Shown: positions 44,934 through 54,838, counted from the stretch's first letter. The stretch: 64,000 nt of DNA from Planctomycetota bacterium (GCA_014238905.1 JABAAE010000014.1:1-64000), one strand, 5' to 3'. Numbers and translations are program-made. The notes: generated by a model not told the origin, from the sequence alone.

Positions 44934-46622
44934 CACGTCATCGCCTGAGAACTGTTCCCGTCCTTCCCGGTTCACATTTTTTGACCATCGCTCCTGGCCT
45001 GTTGGGTCCAGTTCAAGCACACAGTCATTTGCATATAGAAGTGTGTTTCCGTTATCCAATCGAAACGCGTTCCGAAATCCGTCTCGATCATATCGCCAGA
45101 CGATTTCATTGCTTTTTTTGTTTACTTCGATTGCGCTGCCTGCAATCGAAATCAACACATTTTTGCCAAGCGGTTGAATCGAACTAAGCGATTTGTCGGT
45201 ATCGACGACGAATTTCCAAATGCAGGTGCCATCAACGGTATACTCGCCAATCATGGGATTCCGCGGGCCTTTCTCTGCCAAGAGGGTATTCCCGCTGTCC
45301 AGGCGTATCGCGTATCCGATGCTGCGCTTGATGGGCTTGAAATCCCAAACAACCTCACCGGCCGGATTTACTTCGACCACCGACTTGCCCTGATGACCGC
45401 AAATTAGAATATTACCGTTGTCCATTGGCTGGGCGTTGACCGGGAACTTAACAGGAATTTCCCGAACGATTCTCTTGTTCCGATCGACTTCAATGACGCG
45501 GTTCCTGCGGTATTCGACAATCAGTATGTTGCCATTGTCCATTCTTACTGCGAATCTGGGATATCCACATGGAAACTTCCAAACGACTTCCGAGGATTTG
45601 CCGAGCAGGAGAACACAATTCCGATTGGTGACCGCGACCAACGTCGGCTGGTCAGTCGTTTTGGAAACCTCCATTCGCAACGGGAAGTTCAACACTGCTG
45701 AATTTCCGTTTAATGTGATCCAATCTTTCCAAGCCGCGATTTGCTTGATTCGCACCTCCGGTTCTTCGTACGCTGAGTAATCCATTGTCTGCCCGGTGAG
45801 CTGCCGAAGCGCGATATGACTGAGTGAGCGAAAACCAGGCGATTTCCACTTGCCCATCACTTCCAACAGCAAACTCAACGATCGTCGATCGCCAAGGTCG
45901 GCAAGTGCCAATGCGGCCTCAAGACGTATGCTTTCCTCCAACAGGTGATTCCGGGCCCAGAACTCAAAGCGGTCGCTCAAAGACTTTTCATGCAGGATTC
46001 GTAACGCAGAGATGGAAACTTCCCGTACCGATGCGGTGGTTTTCGATGCCATTTGAGCTGACAGGAAGTTGATATCTTCGGGCGTCGCGGTGACCGCTAT
46101 TACCCTGCGTGCTAATTGGACAATACGTCTTTCATTGGGGAATCTGGTGACGGAATTTAAAACCTCCTTCGTGATCCCTGGAACCTTCAACAATTCCGCG
46201 GAGCGGAGAACTTTTTCGACTATTTTTATTTCTGCAGGGAGCGTTTTATCGAGAATTTTTTTTGCTCGAAAAGATTTTTCGCTGTGTTCCCCCAGAGCGG
46301 CTTCTCGCAGCAATTCAATGGGGACAACGGTGGAGGCGGTTATGGATTTTTCTGCCGATTGACGCTCGCTAAAACTATCAGATCCAAGCTGAGCAATCAG
46401 TTTTTTGGCCAGCTTTCCATCGTGCCCTGATTGGTCCAACGCTTTCAGATACCTCCGAATCCCCACATGATTCATCGGAACACCACGGCTTTCAAGATAG
46501 GAGCTCAAATGAAGAAGCTCATCCGAAGCGGGCACAGCAGAACTGAACTTCGGTGCAGGCAACGCTGCAACAAGCAAAATGACCATGAGGCCTGCTGGCA
46601 ACTTCGAATGCCAAAAGATCAT
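44910..46622 (-). CDS. Secreted HEAT-repeat plus beta-propeller protein
   Basis: The 570-residue product has a hydrophobic leader (LMVILLVAALPAP). Residues about 55-300 are alpha-helical repeats of HEAT/armadillo type (GKLAKKLIAQLGSDSFSERQ; EAALALADLGDRRSLSLLLE). Residues about 320-560 are propeller blades of the 'DNGNxLxxxxxxxxVxEVDxxGxVVW' type: MDNGNILIVEYRRNRVIEVD, MDNGNILICGHQGKSVVEVN, LDSGNTLLAEKG, LDNGNTLLYANDCVLELDPT. Such blades resemble arylsulfotransferase/PQQ-like propellers. Its ATG overlaps the TGA of the upstream PQQ/EF-hand gene by 4 bp (ATGA), so translation is likely coupled. The stop lies in the 24-bp repeat. The function is probably structural or binding; no catalytic residues were recognised. 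Confidence 0.85.
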   Translation of the reverse strand: MIFWHSKLPAGLMVILLVAALPAPKFSSAVPASDELLHLSSYLESRGVPMNHVGIRRYLKALDQSGHDGKLAKKLIAQLGSDSFSERQSAEKSITASTVVPIELLREAALGEHSEKSFRAKKILDKTLPAEIKIVEKVLRSAELLKVPGITKEVLNSVTRFPNERRIVQLARRVIAVTATPEDINFLSAQMASKTTASVREVSISALRILHEKSLSDRFEFWARNHLLEESIRLEAALALADLGDRRSLSLLLEVMGKWKSPGFRSLSHIALRQLTGQTMDYSAYEEPEVRIKQIAAWKDWITLNGNSAVLNFPLRMEVSKTTDQPTLVAVTNRNCVLLLGKSSEVVWKFPCGYPRFAVRMDNGNILIVEYRRNRVIEVDRNKRIVREIPVKFPVNAQPMDNGNILICGHQGKSVVEVNPAGEVVWDFKPIKRSIGYAIRLDSGNTLLAEKGPRNPMIGEYTVDGTCIWKFVVDTDKSLSSIQPLGKNVLISIAGSAIEVNKKSNEIVWRYDRDGFRNAFRLDNGNTLLYANDCVLELDPTGQERWSKNVNREGREQFSGDDVSYGTVQQ

Positions 46623-48316
46623 TGATCTGTTTTTTCCAATTGCGGTCGTTGTGGACGATCAGGACGTTTGCCACCGCCTTGACCATCATTCCCGCCTCGC
46701 GAACGAGAACCGCCCGAACGAGAACCGCCCGAACGGGAACCGCCAGGACGACCGAACAAGCTTGAAATACCGGATGTAAACTCATTCCTGGAGATCGCTT
46801 GATCACCATCTTTATCCAACGTTTTCAGACGATCTGCCATCCGGTTTCCTTCCAACTCGTCAAAGGTGACTTTTCCATCTCGGTTCGGGTCCATGCCATT
46901 AAACATAGCTGCGGGATCGAACCGGTTGCCGCCCCGACCGCCGCCGGCTGGAGGAGTCGCTGGTCGATTGTCGGCTTTGGACAATAACTCTGGCGAAGTT
47001 TCCGCTTTTTGACCTTTATCTTTTACACAGTACAGAAACTTGGAACTGCGCATGAGAAGTTTTCCGTCCTTGATCGCAGGTGTTCCCCAAAATGTCTCGG
47101 AATCCATCGTGATGCGGTTCATCGCCACCTGCTTCGGCTGGTCGCGGATGTCAAACACGTACATTTGCCCGCTTCCGTCGAGATAATAAAGATGATCTCC
47201 CGCCACCACAGGCGATGGATAATCGGCCGCCTGCATCCGGCCACCGGATCTCGAACCTTTCAATCGAAACTGTTTAATGACCTTCCCGTTGCTCGCATCA
47301 ATCACTTTCAAAATTTTACTAGCCACGACATAAATTCGCGATTTATGCAAAACCGGAGAGGCAAAACTAGCGGTCTCGCTTCCTTCCCAAATCGTATTGG
47401 ACTCAGTCACGTCACCTTGGCCTCCCACATCGATCGCGACACTCCCACCGCCTCGACCGGTGACCGCGAAAGCCCGACTTCCGTCTAAAACAACACTCGC
47501 GTACGACTGCGCCGCGTTAGTCGCTTTGGCAAACCATCTCAGATCCCCATTGTCCGGATTCAATCCCCAAATCTCTCTGGCAACGCACATCACCAAGTCC
47601 GTCCTCGATTCGTTGACTTGGACCAGAGCGGGCGTTCCCCACATTCCATCGAGCCCTTTCGCCTCTTGACGCCACAGCTCTTGACCAGTCTCCCGATCAA
47701 TACCGACGATCGACTGACTTTCCGCCGACGCAGTAACGATGACCGTATTTTTATAGATGATCGGACTCGAAGAGGACCCCCACTTCGCCGGATCAGATTC
47801 CTTGCCGACATTGATTTCCCAAAGTTTTTTTCCCGCCAGCGAAAACGCATGAACACCGCTTTTCCCAAAAAAAGCATAGACGTTTTTGCCATCGGTGACC
47901 GGGGTGTGAGAAGCATACCCGTGTGCCGTGACACCGATCCCGGTAAACGGATCTTCGGGCAAAACGACCTTCACATCTTTCTGCCAAAGTTTTTTCCCAG
48001 TCGAAAGTTGAATGCACACCAGGTGTCGAACCAAATTCTCAAGCTGACCCGGATCATTTCGGTCCAAACCGTATCCGGAGTAGCAAGTCACCAACACCCT
48101 GTCGCCAACAATGATCGGACTCGAAGCGCCCGGCCCGGGTAGGGCTGTCTTCCAATCCAAGTTGGCAGCGGATGACCACGTCAGCGGAATTTTTGAGTCC
48201 GCAGAGACCCCTGAGCCCGCCGGACCCCGAAATCGGGTCCAATCATCAGCAGACGCCGCCAGACAGAGCAGGGGGGCAAAAAGACAGACAGTAGCAAGAC
48301 GTCGGTTCATACTCAT
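46619..48316 (-). CDS. Secreted PQQ-like beta-propeller protein with two EF-hands
   Basis: The 565-residue product has a signal peptide (RLATVCLFAPLLCLAASA). DDWTRFRGPAGSGVSADSKI is the planctomycete propeller opener, then PQQ-type blades: CIQLSTGKKLWQKDV, AFSLAGKKLWEINVG, GIDRETGQELWRQEA, GLNPDNGDLRWFAKA. The C-terminal region has two EF-hand loops, DPNRDGKVTFDE and DKDGDQAISRNE, and a disordered tail of GGSRS repeats and basic residues. Ca2+ binding is likely; PQQ-cofactor enzyme activity is unlikely, since catalytic residues were not seen. The next gene overlaps by 4 bp. Confidence 0.9.
   Translation of the reverse strand: MSMNRRLATVCLFAPLLCLAASADDWTRFRGPAGSGVSADSKIPLTWSSAANLDWKTALPGPGASSPIIVGDRVLVTCYSGYGLDRNDPGQLENLVRHLVCIQLSTGKKLWQKDVKVVLPEDPFTGIGVTAHGYASHTPVTDGKNVYAFFGKSGVHAFSLAGKKLWEINVGKESDPAKWGSSSSPIIYKNTVIVTASAESQSIVGIDRETGQELWRQEAKGLDGMWGTPALVQVNESRTDLVMCVAREIWGLNPDNGDLRWFAKATNAAQSYASVVLDGSRAFAVTGRGGGSVAIDVGGQGDVTESNTIWEGSETASFASPVLHKSRIYVVASKILKVIDASNGKVIKQFRLKGSRSGGRMQAADYPSPVVAGDHLYYLDGSGQMYVFDIRDQPKQVAMNRITMDSETFWGTPAIKDGKLLMRSSKFLYCVKDKGQKAETSPELLSKADNRPATPPAGGGRGGNRFDPAAMFNGMDPNRDGKVTFDELEGNRMADRLKTLDKDGDQAISRNEFTSGISSLFGRPGGSRSGGSRSGGSRSRGGNDGQGGGKRPDRPQRPQLEKTDQ
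46701..46745. repeat. 15-bp in-frame tandem repeat encoding GGSRS units
   Basis: gaacgagaaccgccc is repeated at 46701 and 46716, and with changes at 46731. On the minus strand the units encode GGSRS, three times over, in the flexible C-terminal tail of the EF-hand/PQQ protein. The period is a multiple of three, so length change keeps the frame. Confidence 0.9.
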
Positions 48317-48495
48317 TCTCCGCAGAAAAAATCGCCAAGGTGTTATTCTAACAAACCTTGACCAGGCCCGAATCGCCAGTTCGCTAGTATTTTGCGACAG
48401 ACTACCCGATTTTTTGCTTCACCAAGAAAAGGTTTTACCGCTGGCAAAACCATTTTCCCTTACCCGATTTTCAACTGATACTGTTGATCGACGAA

Positions 48496-49068
48496 TTATT
48501 TAGCCTCGGCCTTTCCAACCAGTTTGATCCAATCGATTTCCAATTTAAACGGCCCAGCTTTCTTATCGCCTAACAGGATCCCCATCCCCTTGACTTCCGC
48601 CGGGTTCAAATTGACGCTCGAATAATTTCGGCCTCGCCACGTCGCAAAGAATTTGTCCACTGGAAGGCTGACTTGAATCCATTTCCCCTTCTCGGTCGCA
48701 AACGACTGTCGGAAAGAATAGCCACCCAGATTGCCTCGTGAATAGAGATTGAAGTTGTACTTTCGACCGTCTCCTTTGACCCGCAGGAGAATCGTTTGTC
48801 CCTTCGACATACGGAGGTTGCTCCCGGTGGCCCGAATCGAAGAGAAACCGCCATTGTTGGCCAGCGATAGCGTTCCCGAAAATTCCAAATTGTTGTCCGA
48901 ATTGATTGTCGACTGCCCCACCGAACGACCACCCATCACGCCATCATTGACCGACCTCCATCCTTTCGCTTGCGATTGACCAAAATCAACGAGAATCCTT
49001 TCGTTAGCCGAGGGAGCAAACAGTGCCAGCGAGGCAGAAAGCAGCGACATTGAAACGAATTGACTCAT
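48496..49068 (-). CDS. CIA30-family (complex I intermediate-associated protein 30-like) protein
   Basis: The 190-residue product has a short hydrophobic leader (SMSLLSASLALFAPSANE). The body matches the CIA30/NDUFAF1 fold: VNDGVMGGRSVGQS, LEFSGTLSLANNGGFSSIRA, ILLRVKGDGRKYNFNLYSRG, SFRQSFATEKGKWIQVSLPV and GILLGDKKAGPFKLEIDWIK. Mitochondrial members help to assemble respiratory complex I, but in bacteria the fold is a general carbohydrate-binding-like jelly roll, and here the leader suggests export, so a complex-I role is not implied. It lies upstream of the PQQ/EF-hand gene on the same strand after a 180-bp gap. Confidence 0.9.
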   Translation of the reverse strand: MSQFVSMSLLSASLALFAPSANERILVDFGQSQAKGWRSVNDGVMGGRSVGQSTINSDNNLEFSGTLSLANNGGFSSIRATGSNLRMSKGQTILLRVKGDGRKYNFNLYSRGNLGGYSFRQSFATEKGKWIQVSLPVDKFFATWRGRNYSSVNLNPAEVKGMGILLGDKKAGPFKLEIDWIKLVGKAEAK

Positions 49069-49426
49069 GACTAATTCCCTGAAAGATCGGATTTTTGAGG
49101 AGGAGATTGATTCTTAGAGATGACAGGCTTAATTCCGTCATCGGTAAAAATTTCGTCAAATCAAAATATTTGGATTCAATTTTCACTATCAAAGTTGGAA
49201 AAATTGGCAAATGAAAATCCGATCTGAAAGGGAAAGACAGCCGTGGCGGTTCCTCACCGGGGTCAATTTGCGATTCATCGCAAGTTGTCGTTGGTGTATA
49301 GTTAGTGGGAGCGCAGACAGGCGATCCTATGGGTCGCAATGGCCGTGAAAACTGTATCGCCTTGCTCTTGGCGTTCATCCTTTTGCGATCACCCTTTCCT
49401 TCGATCATCCACAGAGTGTTAGAGAA
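49069..49426. other. Divergent intergenic region, no supported gene
   Basis: It separates the CIA30 gene (minus) from cytochrome cassette 3 (plus) and should hold both promoters. I see no coding frame or strong palindrome. Confidence 0.4.
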
Positions 49427-51967
49427 TTGAACCAGGCAGTTGTGAAATCAGTGAAAAGGGGTTGCCAACGGGACCGGGTTGGTTGCCTGCTCTTAGGGTG
49501 TTGGCTTGTGCTGGCGTCACCGTTTGCCGAACGAGGGTTCGCAGACGATCTCATCGAGGTGCCAAAGGCCATTCAAATGGTCTTGCGGGAGCATTGCCTC
49601 GAGTGCCACCAAGGGGATTCAGCCGAAGGAGGGGTACGACTGAACAACTTGAACGCAGCGACACTGCCGAAACAACTCGACTTGCTCAACCGAGCCCAGG
49701 ATCAGCTCTTTTTTGGGTTGATGCCGCCTGAAGACGCCGCTCCGCTTGACCAACGAGAACAGCGGATATTGGCGGATTGGATGCGCAGCGAACTGCGATT
49801 ACGCCATGCTTCCAAGCTCGATGAAAAACTCCGCCAACCCGCTTATGGCAACTATATAGAACACGCCGCACTCTTTGCTGGATCGTTCAAGGACAAGGCT
49901 TTTACGCCGGCCCGCAGGTGGCTGGTCAGTCCTCAAATATTTCACGAAAGGGTCAATGATGTTTTCGGTTTAGAGGGACGTGATCGGCAAAAGAACTTTT
50001 ATGGTGTGACGAACCCGTTTGTGCTACCTGACCAATCGGGTGTTCGGGATTATGACATCAATCTGCTCGATGGCGGCCATTTGCTGGTGATGTTAAACAA
50101 TGCCAAATGGATTTCGGAAAAACAGGTTTTTGCAGCGGTGTCCAAAGGGATTCAGCGACAAAAGTTAATCTTCCCTAATCCCAAAGATCGCTGGTATCCA
50201 CCGAATGCGCCTGCTGAATGGATTGCGATTGTCAGCAAATCGGATGCTCCCGCCGAAGGCGAATTGGTCGCCGCGATCCAAAAACAATTCGATAATGTGC
50301 TCCGCCGGCAGGCAAGCGATCAGGAACTCGATAGGTACTTGCAGCTGTTTCGATCCGCGATCGAACTGGGTGGCAATAAAAAAGGACTGCAAACGGTATT
50401 ATCTTCTGTATTGCTCGAATCCGAATTCCTTTATCGAACCGAGCTTGGTGAAGAACCTGCGGATGCCTCTGGTAGAAGGTTGCTCTCCCCCCAAGAGGCC
50501 GCTTTTGCGGTGGCCTACGCGTTGGGAGATCGTGGACCGGATCCGCTTCTTCTCAAAGTAGCTCAATCGGGACGCCTCAAAACCAACGAGGATTTCCGGC
50601 GGGAAATCAACCGATTACTCAACGACAACCAATGGTTCAAAGGTCCAGTCGATCCGTCTTTGAGCGGGAAAAACATGCAAAGCCACGTCAGTACCCATCC
50701 CAAACTGGTTCGGTTCTTTCGCGAATTTTTTGGCTATCCGAATTCGACCAAGATATTCAAAGACCTGAAACGAAGCGACGGCTTTTACCAGAATCCATCC
50801 CGAGGCACCGCCGGGACTCCTGGATTCCTCGTTAAAGAGGCTGACCGAATCGTCGATTGGATCCTGCTTGGCGACAAAAACGTCGTTGAAAAACTGCTCA
50901 CCACCGATCAGTATTTTGTCTATCACGACAAGGATAATGAATCCGGAAAAAAAGTGATCGCCCAGTGGAAAGAAGCTTACGAGCATTTCAAGGATACCGA
51001 CTGGAAAAATCAACCTGAAAAAGTCATCGCGGACAACGAGGATTACATCAAGGATCGCAAGTCACTTCGTATCCTGGGCGGAAAGCAGAAACGAGAATTT
51101 TTGCGATATATGTATTATTGGGAAGAGTCTTTTGGTAAGGGACAGACCCCATTTACCACACCATCATTCGCCCACGGTTACACCTACAACCATTCCACCT
51201 TTTACAACCTGCCGCCCACCCCACACATTTTTCGATACAACACAGTTGTTCAACAGAACTTTAAGGGATTAGACGATGAGGAATTTTGGAATTACCCGGT
51301 CAAACAGCCGTTTCCGGTTCCAAACCGAAAGGGACTGTTAACCCATCCTGCCTGGTTGATTGCCCATTCCGGAAATTTTCATACCGACCCGATTCGGCGC
51401 GGCCGCTGGATCCGGGAAAAACTGTTGGCAGGCCGGGTGCCCGATGTTCCGATCACCGTCGATGCCCAGGTTCCGGACGATCCTCATAAGACATTTCGTG
51501 AACGAGTCGAAATGGTGACCATGAATGAACAATGTTGGAAATGTCATCAGCAGATGAACCCCTTGGGGCTGCCGTTTGAAGGATTTGATGATTTTGGAAG
51601 ATACCGACTGGATGAACCTTTGGAAGCCCCCGAAAACTTGGTTGCCAAAACCAAGAAGAAAAACGGCTTCGATTCGTACAGAACCAAGACAGTGAGTACT
51701 TTGGGTGAACTAAAAGGCACCACTCAAGAGGAACTCGATGGCCCAGTCAATGACGCTTTTGAGCTTATCGATCGTTTGGCAAAATCGACGAAGGTACGCC
51801 AGTCTATCATTCGCCATGCCTTTCGATTTTTTATGGGACGAAATGAGATGCTCTCGGATTCAGTGACCCTGGTGGATGCCGACCGGGCTTATCTGGAATC
51901 TGGCGGTAGTTTCCGATCAGTGGTCGTTTCATTATTAAGTTCCGATTCGTTCAGGTACCGAAAGTAA
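49427..51967 (+). CDS. DUF1592/DUF1588/DUF1585 planctomycete cytochrome (cassette 3)
   Basis: The 846-residue product starts from TTG 49427 or, alternatively, GTG 49442; no ATG is available. The leader is VGCLLLGCWLVLASPFAERG. Haem site 1 is CLECHQ (57-62) followed by GDSAEGGVRLNNL. Shared blocks with cassettes 2 and 4: AAFAVAYALGDRGPDPLLLK, FFREFFGYPNSTKIFKDLKR, LLTTDQYFVYHDKDN, GLLTHPAWLIAHSGNFHTDP, RGRWIREKLLAGRVPDVPIT. Haem site 2 is CWKCHQQMNPLGLPFEGFDD, then VRQSIIRHAFRFFMGRNEML and VSLLSSDSFRYRK. It is 80 bp upstream of its DUF1552 partner. The reaction is unknown. Confidence 0.92.
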   Translation: MNQAVVKSVKRGCQRDRVGCLLLGCWLVLASPFAERGFADDLIEVPKAIQMVLREHCLECHQGDSAEGGVRLNNLNAATLPKQLDLLNRAQDQLFFGLMPPEDAAPLDQREQRILADWMRSELRLRHASKLDEKLRQPAYGNYIEHAALFAGSFKDKAFTPARRWLVSPQIFHERVNDVFGLEGRDRQKNFYGVTNPFVLPDQSGVRDYDINLLDGGHLLVMLNNAKWISEKQVFAAVSKGIQRQKLIFPNPKDRWYPPNAPAEWIAIVSKSDAPAEGELVAAIQKQFDNVLRRQASDQELDRYLQLFRSAIELGGNKKGLQTVLSSVLLESEFLYRTELGEEPADASGRRLLSPQEAAFAVAYALGDRGPDPLLLKVAQSGRLKTNEDFRREINRLLNDNQWFKGPVDPSLSGKNMQSHVSTHPKLVRFFREFFGYPNSTKIFKDLKRSDGFYQNPSRGTAGTPGFLVKEADRIVDWILLGDKNVVEKLLTTDQYFVYHDKDNESGKKVIAQWKEAYEHFKDTDWKNQPEKVIADNEDYIKDRKSLRILGGKQKREFLRYMYYWEESFGKGQTPFTTPSFAHGYTYNHSTFYNLPPTPHIFRYNTVVQQNFKGLDDEEFWNYPVKQPFPVPNRKGLLTHPAWLIAHSGNFHTDPIRRGRWIREKLLAGRVPDVPITVDAQVPDDPHKTFRERVEMVTMNEQCWKCHQQMNPLGLPFEGFDDFGRYRLDEPLEAPENLVAKTKKKNGFDSYRTKTVSTLGELKGTTQEELDGPVNDAFELIDRLAKSTKVRQSIIRHAFRFFMGRNEMLSDSVTLVDADRAYLESGGSFRSVVVSLLSSDSFRYRK

Positions 51968-52047
51968 ACGCTGGCCTGCACCCCGATGGCAAATCAACAC
52001 GGTAAAATTATTTCCCCCAGAAATCACAACGGCAGAGAAACTCAACT

Positions 52048-53442
52048 ATGGTAACACGACGTACATTCGTTCAAACGGGTTTGCTGGGTGCCAGTTCGGT
52101 CGCCTTGTTGCCCCAACTCTCGTTGGCCGAGGCGCCGGAGAAAAAACCGCCTACGCGTTTTATTTTCCTGCATAAAGGAAATGGTTTACTGCCAGGCTCA
52201 CTCGTCCCACCCACATTCGACAAACAGCAGTTAGAACTGGAAAACAGAAAACAACCGTTGGAAATCGACCTGAACGGTCACGATCTTCCGCAATGGATGA
52301 GCCCACTGTCGGATCACCAAAAGAACCTGACAATCCTACAGGGTCTATCGGGAAAAATGTGCACCACCGGACACCATACCTGGTGCTCATCCCTGGGGGT
52401 TTTCAAAGCCAACGAGCGGTTGAGTTCCATCAAATGGGCAACCGTTGATTTTGAATTAGCCAAGATGCTCCCGTCTCCTTTTGGGCATATCGAACTGGCC
52501 TGCTTTCCGGGTGGAGGCGGAAATTCTCGTGGGAATATCAACGGCATCGAAAAAGGGTTCTCTGCCCGGGGCCCTCAACAGCCGAATTATGCCTTTGGTT
52601 CACCAAAAGTGGCGGTCCAGGAGCTCTTCAAATCGGTCTCCACTAACCAGAAGTCAAAAGCCAATTACCAACTTGAACAGCAGATGCTCCGGTTTGTAGC
52701 TGAGAACCAGGCAAACCTTGCCCGTCAGCTAAAAGGATTTGAAAAACCAAAAGTCGGCAATTACGCAGACGCCCTGGCTAACATCCGCTCACGGGATGCG
52801 CGGGTTGAGTCGATGGCTGACGTCATCCGCCGCAACATGCCCAAGTTGGATGAAAAATATCTGGCAGATAATCTATCGACCGTGGATCGCCAAACCGGGC
52901 ATACAGAAATCCTGCTGTCGGCCCTGATTTCTGGAATGACCAACGTGGTGACTTTTACACTCGATGAATTGGGGACGCGGTATACCGGACTGCCCGAAAT
53001 TGAAGGCGAAAACGTGAACCAACATGACGTTGGCCATGGTAAAGCGGTCGCCCGATTCAGCGCTCTGGAGGTGCGTGAGAAAATTCGTCAGCAACACATG
53101 CACGTCATCGATCAGATCGTCAAACGCTTGAAGGGCATCCCCGAAGGGACCGGGACGATGTTCGACAACACGATGCTTTTTTACTTTCCCGACAATGGCG
53201 AGACACATCATAGCCATGGCACGGAGTGGCCGTTTGTTGTTCTGGCCGGAGACAATACGCCATTGAATCTGGGACGACGCTACATCCGTTTACCTGGCTA
53301 TGCCAAAGAAGGCCACAAAACACTGGGAAACTGGTATACCACAATCCTGAACGCGTATGGAAATCCCACCGAACATTATGGCGCGCTCGACGTCGGGCTG
53401 GCGATCGACCAAAAGGGCCCGATTCAAAAATTCCTCGGGTAG
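52048..53442 (+). CDS. Tat-exported DUF1552 protein (cassette 3)
   Basis: The 464-residue product starts MVTRRTFVQTGLLGASSVAL, a twin-arginine signal. Family blocks: TRFIFLHKGNGLLPGSLVPP, NLTILQGLSGKMCTTGHHTW, KWATVDFELAKMLPSPFGHI, NVVTFTLDELGTRYTGLPEI, GTMFDNTMLFYFPDNGETHH, GHKTLGNWYTTILNAYGNPT. It closely resembles the DUF1552 of cassette 2, including the glycan-free HYGALDVGL end. It is directly downstream of the cytochrome gene on the same strand. The protein is presumed periplasmic; its catalytic role is not known. Confidence 0.92.
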   Translation: MVTRRTFVQTGLLGASSVALLPQLSLAEAPEKKPPTRFIFLHKGNGLLPGSLVPPTFDKQQLELENRKQPLEIDLNGHDLPQWMSPLSDHQKNLTILQGLSGKMCTTGHHTWCSSLGVFKANERLSSIKWATVDFELAKMLPSPFGHIELACFPGGGGNSRGNINGIEKGFSARGPQQPNYAFGSPKVAVQELFKSVSTNQKSKANYQLEQQMLRFVAENQANLARQLKGFEKPKVGNYADALANIRSRDARVESMADVIRRNMPKLDEKYLADNLSTVDRQTGHTEILLSALISGMTNVVTFTLDELGTRYTGLPEIEGENVNQHDVGHGKAVARFSALEVREKIRQQHMHVIDQIVKRLKGIPEGTGTMFDNTMLFYFPDNGETHHSHGTEWPFVVLAGDNTPLNLGRRYIRLPGYAKEGHKTLGNWYTTILNAYGNPTEHYGALDVGLAIDQKGPIQKFLG

Positions 53443-53559
53443 CCAAACCGTTTTCTGACGACCACCAAGCCTTCCAGTTGCCATCCACGGGCATGGCTTC
53501 GGGAAACCGATGCGGTTCTCTGTTGACCTCCTGATCGCTATCGATTGCGGCGTTCTTGG

Positions 53560-54309
53560 CTACCGTGAGTGGAATTGACCATCGGCATCGAAGTAACCCA
53601 TCTCGTCATGCTGGGAGAAGCCTCGAATATATCGCCATTTCCCGAACTCTCTTGAATGGGATGTATCGAGAGTGGAAAACCAGGGTTCGGCAAACGCCCC
53701 CGAATGCCGGTAGACCATTGCGTCGTAATACGACACCCAAGAATACGCGGCCACATATAGCTGGTAATCTTTCGCCCCAATTCGCTCATAAAACCATTTG
53801 CTCATGCCAGCAGCAACGGCATGGCGAGATAAGTAATCAGTTGGTTTTAGGTAATCCTCGTCAATTTCGCTTAACGACATCGGAAACTCGCCGTTCGCCC
53901 GGCGAAACTCTTCCAGTAAAAATCGAATCTCCGAGGATTCCTCGATGACGGTCGCAGACCATTTTTCGTCAACGTCCCAGCGCGTCATGAAGTAAAAGAC
54001 CCCGAAAAGCAAACAGGCAAGAAATGTCACCAGGGAAAAGAAGACGACGTACGGTTTTCGGCTACCTGCTTGCTTTGCTTCTCCTTTTGGATGACGCGAC
54101 GTTTTGACAAAGAGCGTCCATACGACTGCCGGTGCGATAATGCACGCGGCGGCCACGCAGAAGACGACCACCCCATTGACGGTGTTTGCCACAGAACCCG
54201 GAGACAGGGCAGCGGAATCAGTCGTCGCCATCACCACAACGAATCCTATGAATACAACCGCCGAGCAAACGATGCAAACAACGATTAGAAAGGTGTTGAG
54301 TGACTTCAT
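53560..54309 (-). CDS. Membrane-anchored protein with C-terminal soluble domain
   Basis: The 249-residue product has three hydrophobic segments: FLIVVCIVCSAVVFIGFVVV, NGVVVFCVAAACIIAPAVVW and YVVFFSLVTFLACLLFGVFY. Then a periplasmic or cytoplasmic domain follows (SSEIRFLLEEFRRANGEFPM ... KPTDYLSRHAVAAGMSKWFY) whose 'ANGEFPMSL' motif is like the alpha-helix/loop of pilin-like GspG-type proteins, where a long helix is followed by NGxYP. The final part (RYIRGFSQHDEMGYFDADGQ) is compatible with that. I do not recognise the family. The gene stands alone, facing the cassette 3 end. Confidence 0.7.
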   Translation of the reverse strand: MKSLNTFLIVVCIVCSAVVFIGFVVVMATTDSAALSPGSVANTVNGVVVFCVAAACIIAPAVVWTLFVKTSRHPKGEAKQAGSRKPYVVFFSLVTFLACLLFGVFYFMTRWDVDEKWSATVIEESSEIRFLLEEFRRANGEFPMSLSEIDEDYLKPTDYLSRHAVAAGMSKWFYERIGAKDYQLYVAAYSWVSYYDAMVYRHSGAFAEPWFSTLDTSHSREFGKWRYIRGFSQHDEMGYFDADGQFHSR

Positions 54310-54523
54310 GGGACGATCAGCAGCACCCTAGTACACAGGGTTGCAGGCGACGCTGAGGTACGGTTCCCAGCAGCTCCAACCTTCTTCGAACAACGAATTC
54401 AGTTTACGGACGATCAAGGGTCTCAAAACCAAATCAAATAGTCAAGTTGTCAGTCAATCGCGACTGTAAAATTGTGATTGAGATTTTGGCTGAAATCAAT
54501 ATTTAATTGGCCAAAATTAATTG

Positions 54524-54838
54524 TCAGTCGTCCCGGCTCTCACCGTGAAAGCATGTTGGCACGGGTTTTTCCGTCATTTTGTTTTGTTGTTTTCGAAAAC
54601 TTGGCAACACGATGACATCAGGCACTGGGTCGTGTCCACTGTTCGGTGGACGACAGGAAAAAAATCGGCGGACAATTAAAAGAGTTCCCCAAAACGCACC
54701 AAATTTCCCTAACGCTTCGATAGCGAAATTCGAACAGGTAGGTTTGTAGAGGCATCTGCCCCGAAATCGCTTGGGAGCGTTACGTTGATAAAACTTCACC
54801 GTAGCAATCAATAATCTTTTCATCACTTCATCATCCAT
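54524..54838 (-). CDS. yidD: Membrane protein insertion efficiency factor YidD
   Basis: The product is 104 residues from ATG 54838 (MDDEVMKRLLI); ATG 54880 would overlap the upstream gene by 26 bp. The YidD signature is clear: LLIATVKFYQRNAPKRFRGR, then CLYKPTCSNFAIEALGKFG and RRFFSCRPPNSGHDPVPD. YidD assists YidC-dependent membrane protein insertion. It is usually placed between rnpA and yidC; here it follows a zinc-ribbon protein gene instead, away from that locus. The C-terminal tail after DPVP (RKQQNKMTEKPVPTCFHGES) is longer than in E. coli (about 85 residues). Confidence 0.85.
   Translation of the reverse strand: MDDEVMKRLLIATVKFYQRNAPKRFRGRCLYKPTCSNFAIEALGKFGAFWGTLLIVRRFFSCRPPNSGHDPVPDVIVLPSFRKQQNKMTEKPVPTCFHGESRDD

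Noticed and set aside
44670-44948. Plus-strand frame with four LLLNRSVT repeats
   Set aside because: The repeated peptide is a translation of the 24-bp DNA repeat, overlapping the end of the minus-strand propeller gene; the first half has no protein character.
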